Shown here one piece after another: positions 11,966-19,633 of a stretch of 38,064 bases of DNA. The position numbers were made by a program, and so were the translations under genes. Source of the stretch: Kutzneria sp. 744 (GTDB lineage Bacteria > Actinomycetota > Actinomycetes > Mycobacteriales > Pseudonocardiaceae); assembly GCF_000568255.1 (NCBI RefSeq), contig NZ_KK037166.1, positions 8,433,852-8,471,915 on the forward strand. Direction: 5' to 3'. The notes below the pieces were generated by a model that saw nothing but the letters and a program-made list of their open reading frames with translations, was not told where the DNA came from and made no database searches. Positions within the stretch are counted from its first letter, which is position 1. Each line of letters begins with the position of its first letter.

Positions 11966-12719
11966 ATGGCTGCACAGGGGGCCCGAAGGCCGGGGACGGT
12001 GGCGTGTGGAGGACGGCCGGGCGCGAGAGGTCACCGCGTCCATCGACAAGGCGGCGCAGGACGAGGGGGTTCCCGTCGCCGTTCGGCACGTGTGCATTGC
12101 CTGCGCCGAGCGGATGCGCGCGGTCGGCGTCGTGCAGTACGTGGTGTCGGACCTGGGGCAGGGCGAACCGGTGTACGCCACCGATCTCGCCGCCGAGCAG
12201 ATCGCGGAACTCCAGGTGACGCTGGGCGAAGGGCCCGCGGTGGACGCCCTGGCCGAGGAACGTCCGATGTTGGCCGTCGACCTGACCGAACCGTCGCGCT
12301 GGCCGACCTTCGCGCAGGCGGCCGTGGAGGCCGGTGTGCGAGCGGTGTTCGCTTTTCCGCTGCAGATGGGCTCGATCGCCGTGGGCGTGCTGGAGGTCTA
12401 CCGCGCCATGTCGGGGGATCTGACCACCGTCGAGTACCGGGACGCGCTGCTGTACTCGGACGCCGCCATGGCCTTACTCCTGGAGCACATCGACGACGAG
12501 CCGAGCGCGCGGGAGGTGGGCCTGTTCGCCGGCGGTTTCGGCAATCGCTGGGACGTGGTGCACCAGGCGACCGGCGTCATCTCCGTGCAGCTGCGCAGCG
12601 GGCTGAGCGAGGCGTTCCTTCGCTTGCGAGGCCACGCCTTTTTCACCGGGCGCGGCCTCGCCGACGTGGCCGAGGACGTGATCGAAGGGCGGCTGCGCTT
12701 CGACCGGGACGACGCCTAG
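11961..12719 (+). CDS. GAF and ANTAR domain protein
   Basis: A 252-residue protein. Residues about 30-175 form a GAF sensor domain (VTLGEGPAVDALAEERPMLA, AVFAFPLQMGSIAVGVLEVY are typical of actinobacterial GAF-ANTAR proteins). Residues about 190-245 form an ANTAR RNA-binding domain (VHQATGVISVQLRSGLSEAF, followed by a helix with LADVAEDVI). ANTAR proteins bind paired hairpins in mRNA leaders and prevent termination; the GAF domain probably senses a small ligand or redox state. The start is uncertain between GTG 11961 and GTG 12006. It ends 4 nt before the convergent oxidoreductase gene. Confidence 0.9.
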   Translation: MVWLHRGPEGRGRWRVEDGRAREVTASIDKAAQDEGVPVAVRHVCIACAERMRAVGVVQYVVSDLGQGEPVYATDLAAEQIAELQVTLGEGPAVDALAEERPMLAVDLTEPSRWPTFAQAAVEAGVRAVFAFPLQMGSIAVGVLEVYRAMSGDLTTVEYRDALLYSDAAMALLLEHIDDEPSAREVGLFAGGFGNRWDVVHQATGVISVQLRSGLSEAFLRLRGHAFFTGRGLADVAEDVIEGRLRFDRDDA

Positions 12720-12723
12720 CTCC

Positions 12724-13131
12724 TCAGACGCGGTCCAGGTGCAGGACGGGGATGCGGCGGTTGGCCGTCTTCTCGTACTCGCCGAAGCCCGGCATCTGGG
12801 CGACGGCGTTGGCGTAGAGCCGGTCCCGCTCGCCGTCGTCGGCAACGGGCACCGCGCGGGCCTGGTACTTGTCGGTGCCGACCTCCACGGTCAGCTCGGG
12901 GTGGGCGACCAGGTTGTGGTACCACGCCGGGTGCTTGGTCGAGCCGCCGGCCGACGCGATCACGTAGATCCGCTCGCCGTCCTGGAAGTACACCACCGGC
13001 GTCGTGCGCTCCGCGCCGCTCTTGGCGCCGACGACGGTCATCAGGACGACGTTCGCGCCCTCGAACGGCCCGCCGACCTTGCCGGAGTTGGCCCGGAACT
13101 CCTCGATGACCTGGGTGTTGAAGTCACTCAT
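12724..13131 (-). CDS. Deazaflavin (F420)-dependent nitroreductase-family protein
   Basis: A 135-residue protein from ATG 13131 (MSDFNTQVIEEFRANSG). It matches the Ddn-like split-beta-barrel family: VVLMTVVGAKSGAERTTPVV followed by STKHPAWYHNLVAHPELTVE, the segment contacting the F420 cofactor. Members reduce nitro compounds, quinones or other enones with F420H2. The longer frame to 13164 adds residues not typical of the family. It is divergent from the next MFS gene across about 150 bp. Confidence 0.9.
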   Translation of the reverse strand: MSDFNTQVIEEFRANSGKVGGPFEGANVVLMTVVGAKSGAERTTPVVYFQDGERIYVIASAGGSTKHPAWYHNLVAHPELTVEVGTDKYQARAVPVADDGERDRLYANAVAQMPGFGEYEKTANRRIPVLHLDRV

Positions 13132-13281
13132 ACCCACGGCAACCACCGGGGTCGGCGGATCCATCCCGGCCGGGCGGAATTCATGCGATCGGATCTGCGC
13201 CGTTCGGCGGGGGCGTCAGCGGGGCCGGGCGGTGTACCTTGCGTCACGTTCCTGATGCGGTGGGTCACCGGGGGTGGGCGC

Positions 13282-14502
13282 ATGGGCGTGTTCGCGAGCC
13301 GCGAGTACCGCGCGCTGCTGTCCGCGTACACGGTCTCCACGGCCGGCGACCAGTTCGCGCGGGTGGCGCTGTCGGTGCTGATCTTCGAGCGCACGCGGTC
13401 GCCGGCGCTGACGGCGTTGACCTACGCGCTGACGTTCCTGCCCGACCTGGTCGGCGGGCCGCTGCTGGCGGGCATCGCCGACCGGCATCCCCGGCGGACC
13501 GTGATGATCACCGCCGACGTGCTGCGGGCGGTGTTGGTGGCCGTGATGGCGCTGCCGGGCACGTCGTTCGTCGTGATCGCGGTGCTGCTGGTCGTGGTGC
13601 AGCTGGCCGGGGCTCCGGCGAACGCGGCCCGGGGCGCGCTGCTGCCGCAGATCCTGGGCGACGACGAGTACCCGGCCGGTCAGGCCGGTCTGTCCTCGGC
13701 CGGCCAGGCCGCGCAGGTCGCGGGCTTCGCCGGCGGCGGGGCGCTGATCGTCGCCATCGGTACGAGTGGCGTCTTGGTTGCGGATGCCGCCACCTTTGCC
13801 GCCTCCGCGGCGTTTGTGCTGCTGGGGATTCGCCGCCGCGAGGCGTCGGCCAAGACCGGTGAGCTCGTGAAGCGGGGCTGGGGGAGCGACCTGGTCGAGG
13901 GCGCCCGGCTGGTGGCGACGACGCCCCGGCTGCGCGCGCTGATCGCGTTCGCCTGCATCTCCGGCATCTACATCGCGGGGGAGGCGCTCGCCGCCCCGTA
14001 CGCGACGGAGCTGGGCGGCGGCCCGACCCTGGTCGGCCTGTTGTTCGCGGGCTTCGCCGCGGGTGCGGTCGCCGGCATGCTCGTGCTGACGCGACTGGCC
14101 GTGCCGACTCAGCTGCGGCTGTTGCCGCTGCTCACGGCGGGTTCGTGCGTGCCGCTGGTGGTGTGTGTGTTCGATCCGTCGGCGCCGATCGTGGTGCTGA
14201 TGTTCGTGCTCAGCGGCTTCGCCAGCGGCTACCAGGTCACCGCGAGCACCACCTTCATGCGCAGCGTGCCGGACGACCGGCGTGGGCAGGCGTTCGGGCT
14301 GGCCGTGACGGCGTTGAAGGTGTCCCAGGGAGTCGGCGTCGGGCTGGCCGGCGTCATCGCCGAGGCGCTCACCCCGCACGGCACGGTCGCGCTGGCCGGC
14401 GTGGTCGGGGTGGTGGCGGCCGTCGGCGTCGGCCTGCTGTGGCGTGCGGCTGGGGGCGCGTCGGCCGTGCCGTCGACACGGCCGACGCCCGCCCCCGGTT
14501 AA
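13282..14502 (+). CDS. MFS transporter (EntS/DHA3-like)
   Basis: About 406 residues with 12 membrane helices. The start MGVFASREYRALLSAYTVST is typical of actinobacterial MFS exporters of this type, and GIADRHPRRTVMI is the loop 2-3 motif. ATG 13282 has a G-rich ribosome-binding site and agrees with family starts; ATG 13255 is also in frame. The C-terminal repeat contains FASGYQVTASTTFMRSVPDD. Probably a proton-driven exporter; the substrate is unknown. A short, separately coded peptide gene follows on the opposite strand. Confidence 0.87.
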   Translation: MGVFASREYRALLSAYTVSTAGDQFARVALSVLIFERTRSPALTALTYALTFLPDLVGGPLLAGIADRHPRRTVMITADVLRAVLVAVMALPGTSFVVIAVLLVVVQLAGAPANAARGALLPQILGDDEYPAGQAGLSSAGQAAQVAGFAGGGALIVAIGTSGVLVADAATFAASAAFVLLGIRRREASAKTGELVKRGWGSDLVEGARLVATTPRLRALIAFACISGIYIAGEALAAPYATELGGGPTLVGLLFAGFAAGAVAGMLVLTRLAVPTQLRLLPLLTAGSCVPLVVCVFDPSAPIVVLMFVLSGFASGYQVTASTTFMRSVPDDRRGQAFGLAVTALKVSQGVGVGLAGVIAEALTPHGTVALAGVVGVVAAVGVGLLWRAAGGASAVPSTRPTPAPG

Positions 14503-14506
14503 GCCG

Positions 14507-14587
14507 TCAGCGCCATTCGCTGGGACGGCCGACGCCGCGCCACTCGGAGGGGCGGCCGGTGCGGGGGGATTCGCTGCGCTTGATCAT
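14507..14587 (-). CDS. 26-residue peptide with duplicated GRPSEWR motif
   Basis: A small gene read on the minus strand from ATG 14587 to TGA. A strong Shine-Dalgarno GGAGG lies 6 nt upstream. The peptide begins MIKRSESPRT and ends with two copies of GRPSEWR separated by Gly-Val. The copies use different codons (for example TCC GAG against AGC GAA), which points to selection on the amino-acid sequence. It is basic and has no membrane segment or Cys. It is convergent to the MFS gene and divergent from the diguanylate cyclase gene, sharing the 14588-14699 promoter region. I do not recognise a family; function unknown. Confidence 0.55.
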   Translation of the reverse strand: MIKRSESPRTGRPSEWRGVGRPSEWR

Positions 14588-14644
14588 GATCTGCCTCCGT
14601 GTGGGGGTGGAACGTGATTTTCGTTTCCCCCGAGCGGAGCACGA

Positions 14645-14670
14645 CACTGTGTCGATCCCTGATTACAGTG
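14645..14670. promoter_or_regulatory. Inverted repeat CACTGT-n14-ACAGTG upstream of diguanylate cyclase
   Basis: Perfect 6-bp arms separated by 14 bp, 30 bp before the GTG of the cyclase gene and in the shared region with the small peptide gene. A possible operator; no factor can be named. Confidence 0.3.
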
Positions 14671-14699
14671 ACTGTTTTCCGGGACGGGGGTGCCGCGTC

Positions 14700-15996
14700 G
14701 TGAATCGGGTCGACCCACGCCGCTGGCGTCTATGGTCCCTCCCACGTGGACTACTCGCGTACGTCCTCATGGTGGAGCTGGCGACCGTACTCATGCTGGT
14801 CACGACGGGCGCACTGACCCCGATTACGTCCTCGTCCTGGCTTTGGTTCGGCCTGCTGCTGGGCGCGTCGGTGATTCACCTCGAGGCCGCCCAGGGAATC
14901 GAACGTATTCGCGAAGTCTCCGCCGAGGGCAGCCCGTACACGCATATGCAGAGCGTCTGGTATTTCGCCGGCGTCCTGTTGTTGCCGCTGCCGCTGCTGG
15001 CGTTGTTGATCGTGTTGTCGTTCACCCACGAGTGGTTCCGGGTGTTCCGCGGCCAGGCGATCGCGTACCGGAAGGTCTTCTCCGCCGCCACCGTCGTGCT
15101 CGCCGTGGGCGCCGGGCAGCTGGCCTTCGCCGCCTTCTTCCCCGGTGGCGGAGCGCCGTACGCCGCCCAGCTCGACGGCCCGCTCGGCGCGGTCGCCGTC
15201 ATCGTCGCGGGGCTGGCGTACCGGATGGTCAACTACGCGCTCGTGGTCGGCGCCATCGTCGCCTCCAACCCCGAGCAGCCCGCCCGCAAGGCCCTCGGGC
15301 ACGCCTCCGACCAGCTGATCATCGCCGCCAGCGTCGGCCTCGGCTACGCGGTCGGCGTGTTCACCGTCGACCGGCCGTGGTCCATGCCGATCCTGCTGGT
15401 CACCGTGCTCGCGTTGCACATGGGCCTGCTGCTGCCGCAGTTCCGGATCGCCGCGCACACCGACTCCAAGACCGGGCTCGTCGACGCCGCCTGGTGGTCC
15501 GACCGCGCCGCCGACCAGCTCGACCGGGCGCGCCGGCTGGCCCGGACCGTCGGCGTGCTGATGATCGACCTCGACCACTTCAAGGAGGTCAACGACTGCT
15601 ACGGCCACCTCGCCGGCGACCAGGTCCTGACCGCCGTCGCCGAGGCCGTGCGCCACTCCGTCCGGTCCCTCGACCTCGTCGGCCGCTGGGGCGGCGAGGA
15701 GTTCGCCGTCCTCGTGCCCGCCGTCGGCGTCGACGAGCTCCAGGCGCCGCCGAGCGCGTGCGGCCGCCGTCCAGGCCCTCTCCGTCGACATCCACGACCT
15801 CGAGGGCCGGGACGCCACCGTCACCGCCCTCACCGTCTCCATCGGCGCCGGCCTCTACCCCGCCGCCGGCGCCGAGCTCAGCGACCTCCTCCTCGCCGTC
15901 GACGGCGCCCTGTTCCAGGCCAAGCGCCAGGGCCGCAACCGCACCGTCATGGCCAGCCGCGTCATCGCCGCCACCCCCCGCGAGCGCACCGCCTAG
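14700..15996 (+). CDS. Membrane diguanylate cyclase 1 (GGDEF), frameshifted
   Basis: About 432 residues after correcting two indels. Residues 1-250 hold about six to seven membrane helices, including SVWYFAGVLLLPLPLLALLI. The GGDEF domain follows: DSKTGLVDAAWW, MIDLDHFKEVNDCYGHLAGD and GRWGGEEFAVLVP. An allosteric I-site RSLD sits five residues before GGEEF. It should make c-di-GMP from two GTP. After DELQA the frame is lost; family sequence continues in a third frame (VQALSVDIHDLEGRDATVTA to TVMASRVIAATPRERTA, stop 15994-15996), so single bases are missing near 15743-15746 and 15761-15764. Start GTG 14700 follows a G-rich site. It is a paralogue of the cyclase at 16574-17866. Confidence 0.85.
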
Positions 15997-16006
15997 AAGC
16001 CGAGCC

Positions 16007-16025
16007 GGGTTGGTGGGCTCAACCC
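16007..16025. terminator. Weak hairpin after diguanylate cyclase 1
   Basis: GGGTTG and CAACCC arms with a 7-nt loop, 11 nt after the cyclase stop and 37 nt before the antitoxin-like gene. No T-run follows, so terminator function is uncertain. Confidence 0.3.
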
Positions 16026-16061
16026 TGGACGTGGTAATCCGAACTGTCATAGAACCGCTGT

Positions 16062-16316
16062 ATGACGCAAATGATCAGCTTTCGGCCTGACGAGCGCACA
16101 GCGCATGAGCTCAGTGCTCTCGTCGCTGGACGCAAGGTGTCCGAGGTGCTGCGAGAGCTGATCCACCAGGCGTACATCGAGCATCTCTACGTCCAGGCCG
16201 CGGCGGACGCCGAACGGCTGCGCAACGACCCGGCCGAGCGCGCGGAGATGCAGGCGGTCGCCGAGGACATGGATGACCAGCGTGCGTGCAAGGACCGATC
16301 AACCTCTCCACCCTGA
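16062..16316 (+). CDS. RHH-type antitoxin-like protein
   Basis: An 84-residue protein starting MTQMISFRPDERTAHELSAL, a ribbon-helix-helix pattern (beta strand, then two helices, here VSEVLRELIHQAY), followed by a charged helix. This matches MazE/RHH antitoxins paired with MazF toxins in actinobacteria. The final ten residues (CKDRSTSPP) look unlike the usual antitoxin end and run into the damaged toxin reading frame, which suggests that the natural C-terminus was lost in a deletion. No ribosome-binding site is obvious. Confidence 0.7.
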   Translation: MTQMISFRPDERTAHELSALVAGRKVSEVLRELIHQAYIEHLYVQAAADAERLRNDPAERAEMQAVAEDMDDQRACKDRSTSPP

Positions 16317-16519
16317 TCGTCGCTCCGACCTCGACCAGCGCCGGCCCTGCCATCTTTCGGCCGGAGATCGAGATGGACGGAACACGAACCCGCGTGCTCG
16401 TGGATCAGCTGGGCGCGGTCGACCGCGAGCTGAGGCTGGGTGACATGGCGGGTCGGCTGGATCCCGAGGAGATGGACGACGTGGACCGCGCCGTGCGGCG
16501 AATGCTCGGCCTGCTCTGA
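16286..16519 (+). pseudogene. MazF-like toxin, N-terminally deleted remnant
   Basis: The frame from about codon 6 (STLIVAPTSTSAGPAIFRPE, then TRTRVLVDQLGAVDRELRLG and DDVDRAVRRMLGLL) matches the last two thirds of MazF/PemK endoribonucleases. The first 35-45 residues, including the beta-strand with the RG-x-x-x-RP-x-V/I motif and an active-site Arg, are missing. What precedes is the end of the antitoxin gene in another frame. A deletion joining the antitoxin 3' end to the middle of the toxin explains both. The product should be inactive as an RNase. Confidence 0.7.
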
Positions 16520-16531
16520 GCGTTTCTGCTG

Positions 16532-16574
16532 GAAACCGTGTTTCGGTGTGACGGAGAGCGGGACTCGCGGGGGT
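16532..16574 (+). repeat. 43-bp dispersed repeat, copy B
   Basis: Begins GAAACCGTGTTTCGGTGTG and ends GACTCGCGGGGGT; 40 of 43 positions equal copy A at 2206-2248 (minus). It fills the gap between the toxin remnant and the convergent cyclase stop, so here it sits at a 3'-3' junction, whereas copy A sits upstream of a gene. That makes a promoter role less likely than a dispersed or processing/termination element. Confidence 0.75.
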
Positions 16575-17866
16575 CAGAAGCTGACGACCTTGTTGCGGCC
16601 GGTGTTCTTGGCGCTGTAGAGGGCCGTGTCGGCGGCGTGGAGGAGGCGGTCGACGACGGTGCCGGCGGTGGGGTACATGGCGACGCCGATGGACACCGAG
16701 AGGTCCGCGATGGTGCGGCCGTCGTCGGCGAAGTCGACGGGGACGGCGAGCTGGCTGACGGCGTGGCGGATGCGCTCGGCCACGGCGACGACGTGCTCCT
16801 CGCCGACGCCGGGCAGCAGGACCACGAACTCCTCGCCGCCGAAGCGGCCGACGGAGTCGTACGAGCGGACCTGGGCGGTGATGGTGTCGGCGACGGCCTT
16901 CAGGGCCAGGTCGCCGGCCAGGTGCCCGTAGGTGTCGTTGACCTGCTTGAAGTGGTCCAGGTCGACCATCAGCACACCGGTGGTCTCGTTCGTCCGGCCG
17001 GCCCGGGCCAGCTCGCTGGTGGCCAGGTTGTGCCAGCCCAGGGTGTTGAACAGGCCGGTCTTCTCGTCCTTGGTGGCGGCGACCTCCAGTTGCTTGACCA
17101 GCACGCCGCGATGCAGCACGAGTAGCGGCGGCACGACCATGACCACCAGCAACGGCTGCGTGGCCATGGCCAGGGCGGTCAGGGTGCCCAGGCAGAGGGT
17201 GGCCAGCTCGACCAGGTTGTCGGCCCAACCGCCGAACAACTCCCGGACCGAGTGGTGGGTCATGTTCAGGGCGCCGAGGATCAGCAGCGCGTTGGCCACG
17301 AAGTACGCCGCCACGGTGCCGGCGATCGCCCCCACGCCCAGCCAGCCGTCGACCAGAGCGCCCTCGATGCCGTGCATGCCGAACAGCTCCAGCACCAGCC
17401 GCGCCGCGTAGCAGGTCAGCACCACCACGGAGCCGTTGATCACGCTGCGGAAGGCCGGCACCCGCTGCAGCCGGTACCAGCTGCGCAGCGCGAGGTGGGC
17501 GTACAGCAGGGCGACCAGGGCCGCCACCAGCACCGGCGGCAGCAGGAGCACGCCGGCGAACGTCCACACCGAGGTCATGTTGATGTGCGGGGTGCCGTTC
17601 ACCCGTCGACGGACCCGCTCCACCTGCCGGCCCAGCTCCGCCTGCGCGATGCCCAGCACCGCCAGCGCCAGCATCACCAGCACGTCTTTCCCGCTCGGAT
17701 GAACCCACCCGGCGGCCAGCGCCGTACTCCCGACCGCGACGGCCTCGGTCACCAGGCAGAACACGATCAGCCGTGGCCGCTGCCGCCACAGGGTCCAGCG
17801 ACGGGGAGTGACCAGGAGGTCACGGACGTGCACCGAGGCACCAGCTACCGGCCCCGTGTCGTCCAT
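16574..17866 (-). CDS. Membrane diguanylate cyclase 2 (GGDEF)
   Basis: A 430-residue intact c-di-GMP synthase. The N-terminal 250 residues carry several membrane helices, with SVWTFAGVLLLPPVLVAALV matching the same helix of the upstream paralogue. The GGDEF domain has DEKTGLFNTLGWHN, MVDLDHFKQVNDTYGHLAGD and GRFGGEEFVVLLPG, with an I-site RSYD five residues before GGEEF for product inhibition. ATG 17866 has GGAG seven nt upstream; the longer frame to 17917 is less likely. Two dyads lie 29-88 bp upstream. The pair probably arose by duplication and now converges around the toxin-antitoxin remnant. Confidence 0.92.
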   Translation of the reverse strand: MDDTGPVAGASVHVRDLLVTPRRWTLWRQRPRLIVFCLVTEAVAVGSTALAAGWVHPSGKDVLVMLALAVLGIAQAELGRQVERVRRRVNGTPHINMTSVWTFAGVLLLPPVLVAALVALLYAHLALRSWYRLQRVPAFRSVINGSVVVLTCYAARLVLELFGMHGIEGALVDGWLGVGAIAGTVAAYFVANALLILGALNMTHHSVRELFGGWADNLVELATLCLGTLTALAMATQPLLVVMVVPPLLVLHRGVLVKQLEVAATKDEKTGLFNTLGWHNLATSELARAGRTNETTGVLMVDLDHFKQVNDTYGHLAGDLALKAVADTITAQVRSYDSVGRFGGEEFVVLLPGVGEEHVVAVAERIRHAVSQLAVPVDFADDGRTIADLSVSIGVAMYPTAGTVVDRLLHAADTALYSAKNTGRNKVVSF

Positions 17867-17894
17867 AATCGTGCTCCGGCACTCCCTGCGGTGA

Positions 17895-17954
17895 CTGACC
17901 CTGACCCGGTCAGCCAATCACACCGACCGAGCCAGGTCAGCCACCGTGACCTGG
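17895..17954. promoter_or_regulatory. Two GGTCA-type inverted repeats upstream of diguanylate cyclase 2
   Basis: CTGACC/GGTCAG (17895-17900, 17908-17913) and CCAGGTCA/TGACCTGG (17932-17939, 17947-17954), with 7-bp centres. The shared GGTCA half-site and the place 30-90 bp before the cyclase start suggest a double operator. The second dyad could also act as a terminator hairpin for the upstream ATPase gene on the same strand. Confidence 0.4.
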
Positions 17955-18020
17955 ATGGATCAGCGAGGGGAGGTGCGGCCGCCATGAGCAACCGCGACAG
18001 CTGAACCTCGCAGGCGCGCG

Positions 18021-19493
18021 TCAAGCGCCGTTGTAGAGACGGTGGCCGTCGACCAGTTCGATCTCATCCGTGTTGTCGGCGGCCACCAGCAGTTCGTTAG
18101 CGAAGCCGGCGCCACTGAAACACAGCAGCCGGCAGTTCGCCGCACCGGAAACACCTCGGTCCGCGAGCAGCCGGCGAATGTGCCGAAGCCGCTCCACATG
18201 GCTGGACGTCATAGTCTCGCCCCACTTGGCCTCGCCGATCGCGAGCACCGTCTGCCGGTCGGCGTCGTCCCGTCCGAAGACGACGACATCCAACTCGTGG
18301 CTGCGCTTCAGCGTCGGATCGGCCACAGATCCCGAGGCGACTGAGGTGCGGTGCCCACCAACCGAGTCCGGATCGGCGTACCAGCGCACCCAGTCTCGGC
18401 AGACACTCTCGAAATGTGGTCCGACGATCTTGCTGCGGAACGTCTGTTCGGACCGCTGCCAGACCCGCGCGGCGTTGCCGGGCCGCTCGAGGTCTGTCCA
18501 CTCGGGACGCATGATCGCGTGATAGAAGGCCACGATCGGCTCGGCGATCCGGTATGCGGACCGCTTGCCGTGAAATGCGTCCGGGGAACGATGGATCATG
18601 CCGGTGTCGTCGAGCACAGTGAGTGCGTGCCCCAGGTCCGTCGACTTCCGGGCGAGATAGCTGGCGATGCCGCTGCGGGTGTGGTTGCCGGTGGCGATCG
18701 CGGAGAGAACGCCGTGGTAAAGGGCGGTGTCCCGGAGGTCTGGTTCCTCGGCGAGCAGGAATCGCGCTTCGCGGAACAGCGGCCGGGACGGATTGAGGAC
18801 ATTGCGGACGACCCAGTCGTTGAAGTCGGCCGCACCGTTCGGTACGTCACCCAGCGTGAATTCACGGTGGTACGCAGGTGTGCCCCCGACCACTGAGTTG
18901 ACCAGTAGGGCCAGTCTCGGGTCCTCGGTGAGCCCCCAGAATTCCGCGGCCAGTCGGTAGTCCAGCGTCGGCACGACCAACTCGAGGCTGGCGCGGCCGC
19001 GGAGCGGGGCGGTCCCGGACAACAGGTTTCCCATGAAGGACAACGCAGATCCGCACAGCAGCAGCCGTACTGGTGTGGTCACGTCACGGGCTTGTGGGCC
19101 GAGTGCCCGCTGCAACAGCGACGGCAGCTCCGGAGACGCGCGCACGAGGAACGGGAACTCGTCGATGACAACCGGCAGCGGTCCACCCATCGCCACCGTC
19201 ATCAAGACGTCGACGGCCTCGTCCCAGGTCTGGAAGTGGTGTGGCGCGGGTTCGCCGCGAAAACGCGCCAACGCCTGGCCGAACTGGCGCAGCGACTCCG
19301 CCTCGGTTGCCTCGCTGGCGGCGAAGAAGAAACCGCCGGTGGCCCTGCACACCGCGTCGAGCAGGAAGGTCTTGCCCTGTCGACGGCGGCCCGACACCAC
19401 GCCGAGAGTGGCCTCCCGGCCCTCGTACGACACGAACCGGGACAGCTCCGACCACTCGAAGTTCCGGTCGAACATCTCCGCTGGACGATCCAT
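18021..19493 (-). CDS. AAA ATPase with DUF234 nuclease-like domain
   Basis: A 490-residue protein of the ATPase_2/DUF234 type. The N-terminus has FDRNFEWSELSRFV and a Walker A VVSGRRRQGKTFLLDAV; LPVVIDEFPFLV is Walker B, and VRLLLCGSALSFMGNLL is the sensor-1 region. A winged-helix part follows (AIATGNHTRSGIASYLARKS). The C-terminal DUF234 domain has HELDVVVFGRD and AIGEAKWGE, which looks like a PD-(D/E)XK nuclease core. The cellular role is not established. GGAG lies four nt before ATG 19493. Sandwiched between accessory genes and xerD, with an AT-rich promoter and visibly lower GC, it was probably acquired by transfer. Confidence 0.88.
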   Translation of the reverse strand: MDRPAEMFDRNFEWSELSRFVSYEGREATLGVVSGRRRQGKTFLLDAVCRATGGFFFAASEATEAESLRQFGQALARFRGEPAPHHFQTWDEAVDVLMTVAMGGPLPVVIDEFPFLVRASPELPSLLQRALGPQARDVTTPVRLLLCGSALSFMGNLLSGTAPLRGRASLELVVPTLDYRLAAEFWGLTEDPRLALLVNSVVGGTPAYHREFTLGDVPNGAADFNDWVVRNVLNPSRPLFREARFLLAEEPDLRDTALYHGVLSAIATGNHTRSGIASYLARKSTDLGHALTVLDDTGMIHRSPDAFHGKRSAYRIAEPIVAFYHAIMRPEWTDLERPGNAARVWQRSEQTFRSKIVGPHFESVCRDWVRWYADPDSVGGHRTSVASGSVADPTLKRSHELDVVVFGRDDADRQTVLAIGEAKWGETMTSSHVERLRHIRRLLADRGVSGAANCRLLCFSGAGFANELLVAADNTDEIELVDGHRLYNGA

Positions 19494-19502
19494 GCAGCTC
19501 CA

Positions 19503-19537
19503 ATGATAACCGTACCTATTATAGGTGTGTTCATCAT
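19503..19537 (-). promoter_or_regulatory. Promoter and palindromic operator of the DUF234 ATPase gene
   Basis: An AT-rich dyad centred on ACCTAT-T-ATAGGT (19514-19526, perfect 6+1+6), extended by imperfect outer arms ATGATAAC and GTTCATCAT. On the minus strand the centre contains a perfect -10 TATAAT (19523-19518), about 25 bp before the ATG. No good -35 is seen, so an activator or extended contacts may be needed. The overlap of dyad and -10 suggests direct repression. Confidence 0.6.
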
Positions 19538-19633
19538 AGCGCGTGCTCTTGATCGCGGGGCTAGGCTACGGCGTGAGCCGGCCCGGAATGAGGTGAACTC
19601 CCGCTGAGCGCGCCGCATGTCACCGACCTGCCC

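Noticed and set aside
12739-13281. Upstream extension of the MFS open frame
   Set aside because: It covers the oppositely oriented F420-type gene and is Gly/Arg/Asp-rich shadow sequence; the membrane protein starts at 13282.
17978-18004. Hexapeptide ORF MSNRDS after GGGGAGG
   Set aside because: Too short to support as a gene; spacing from the G-rich site is long.
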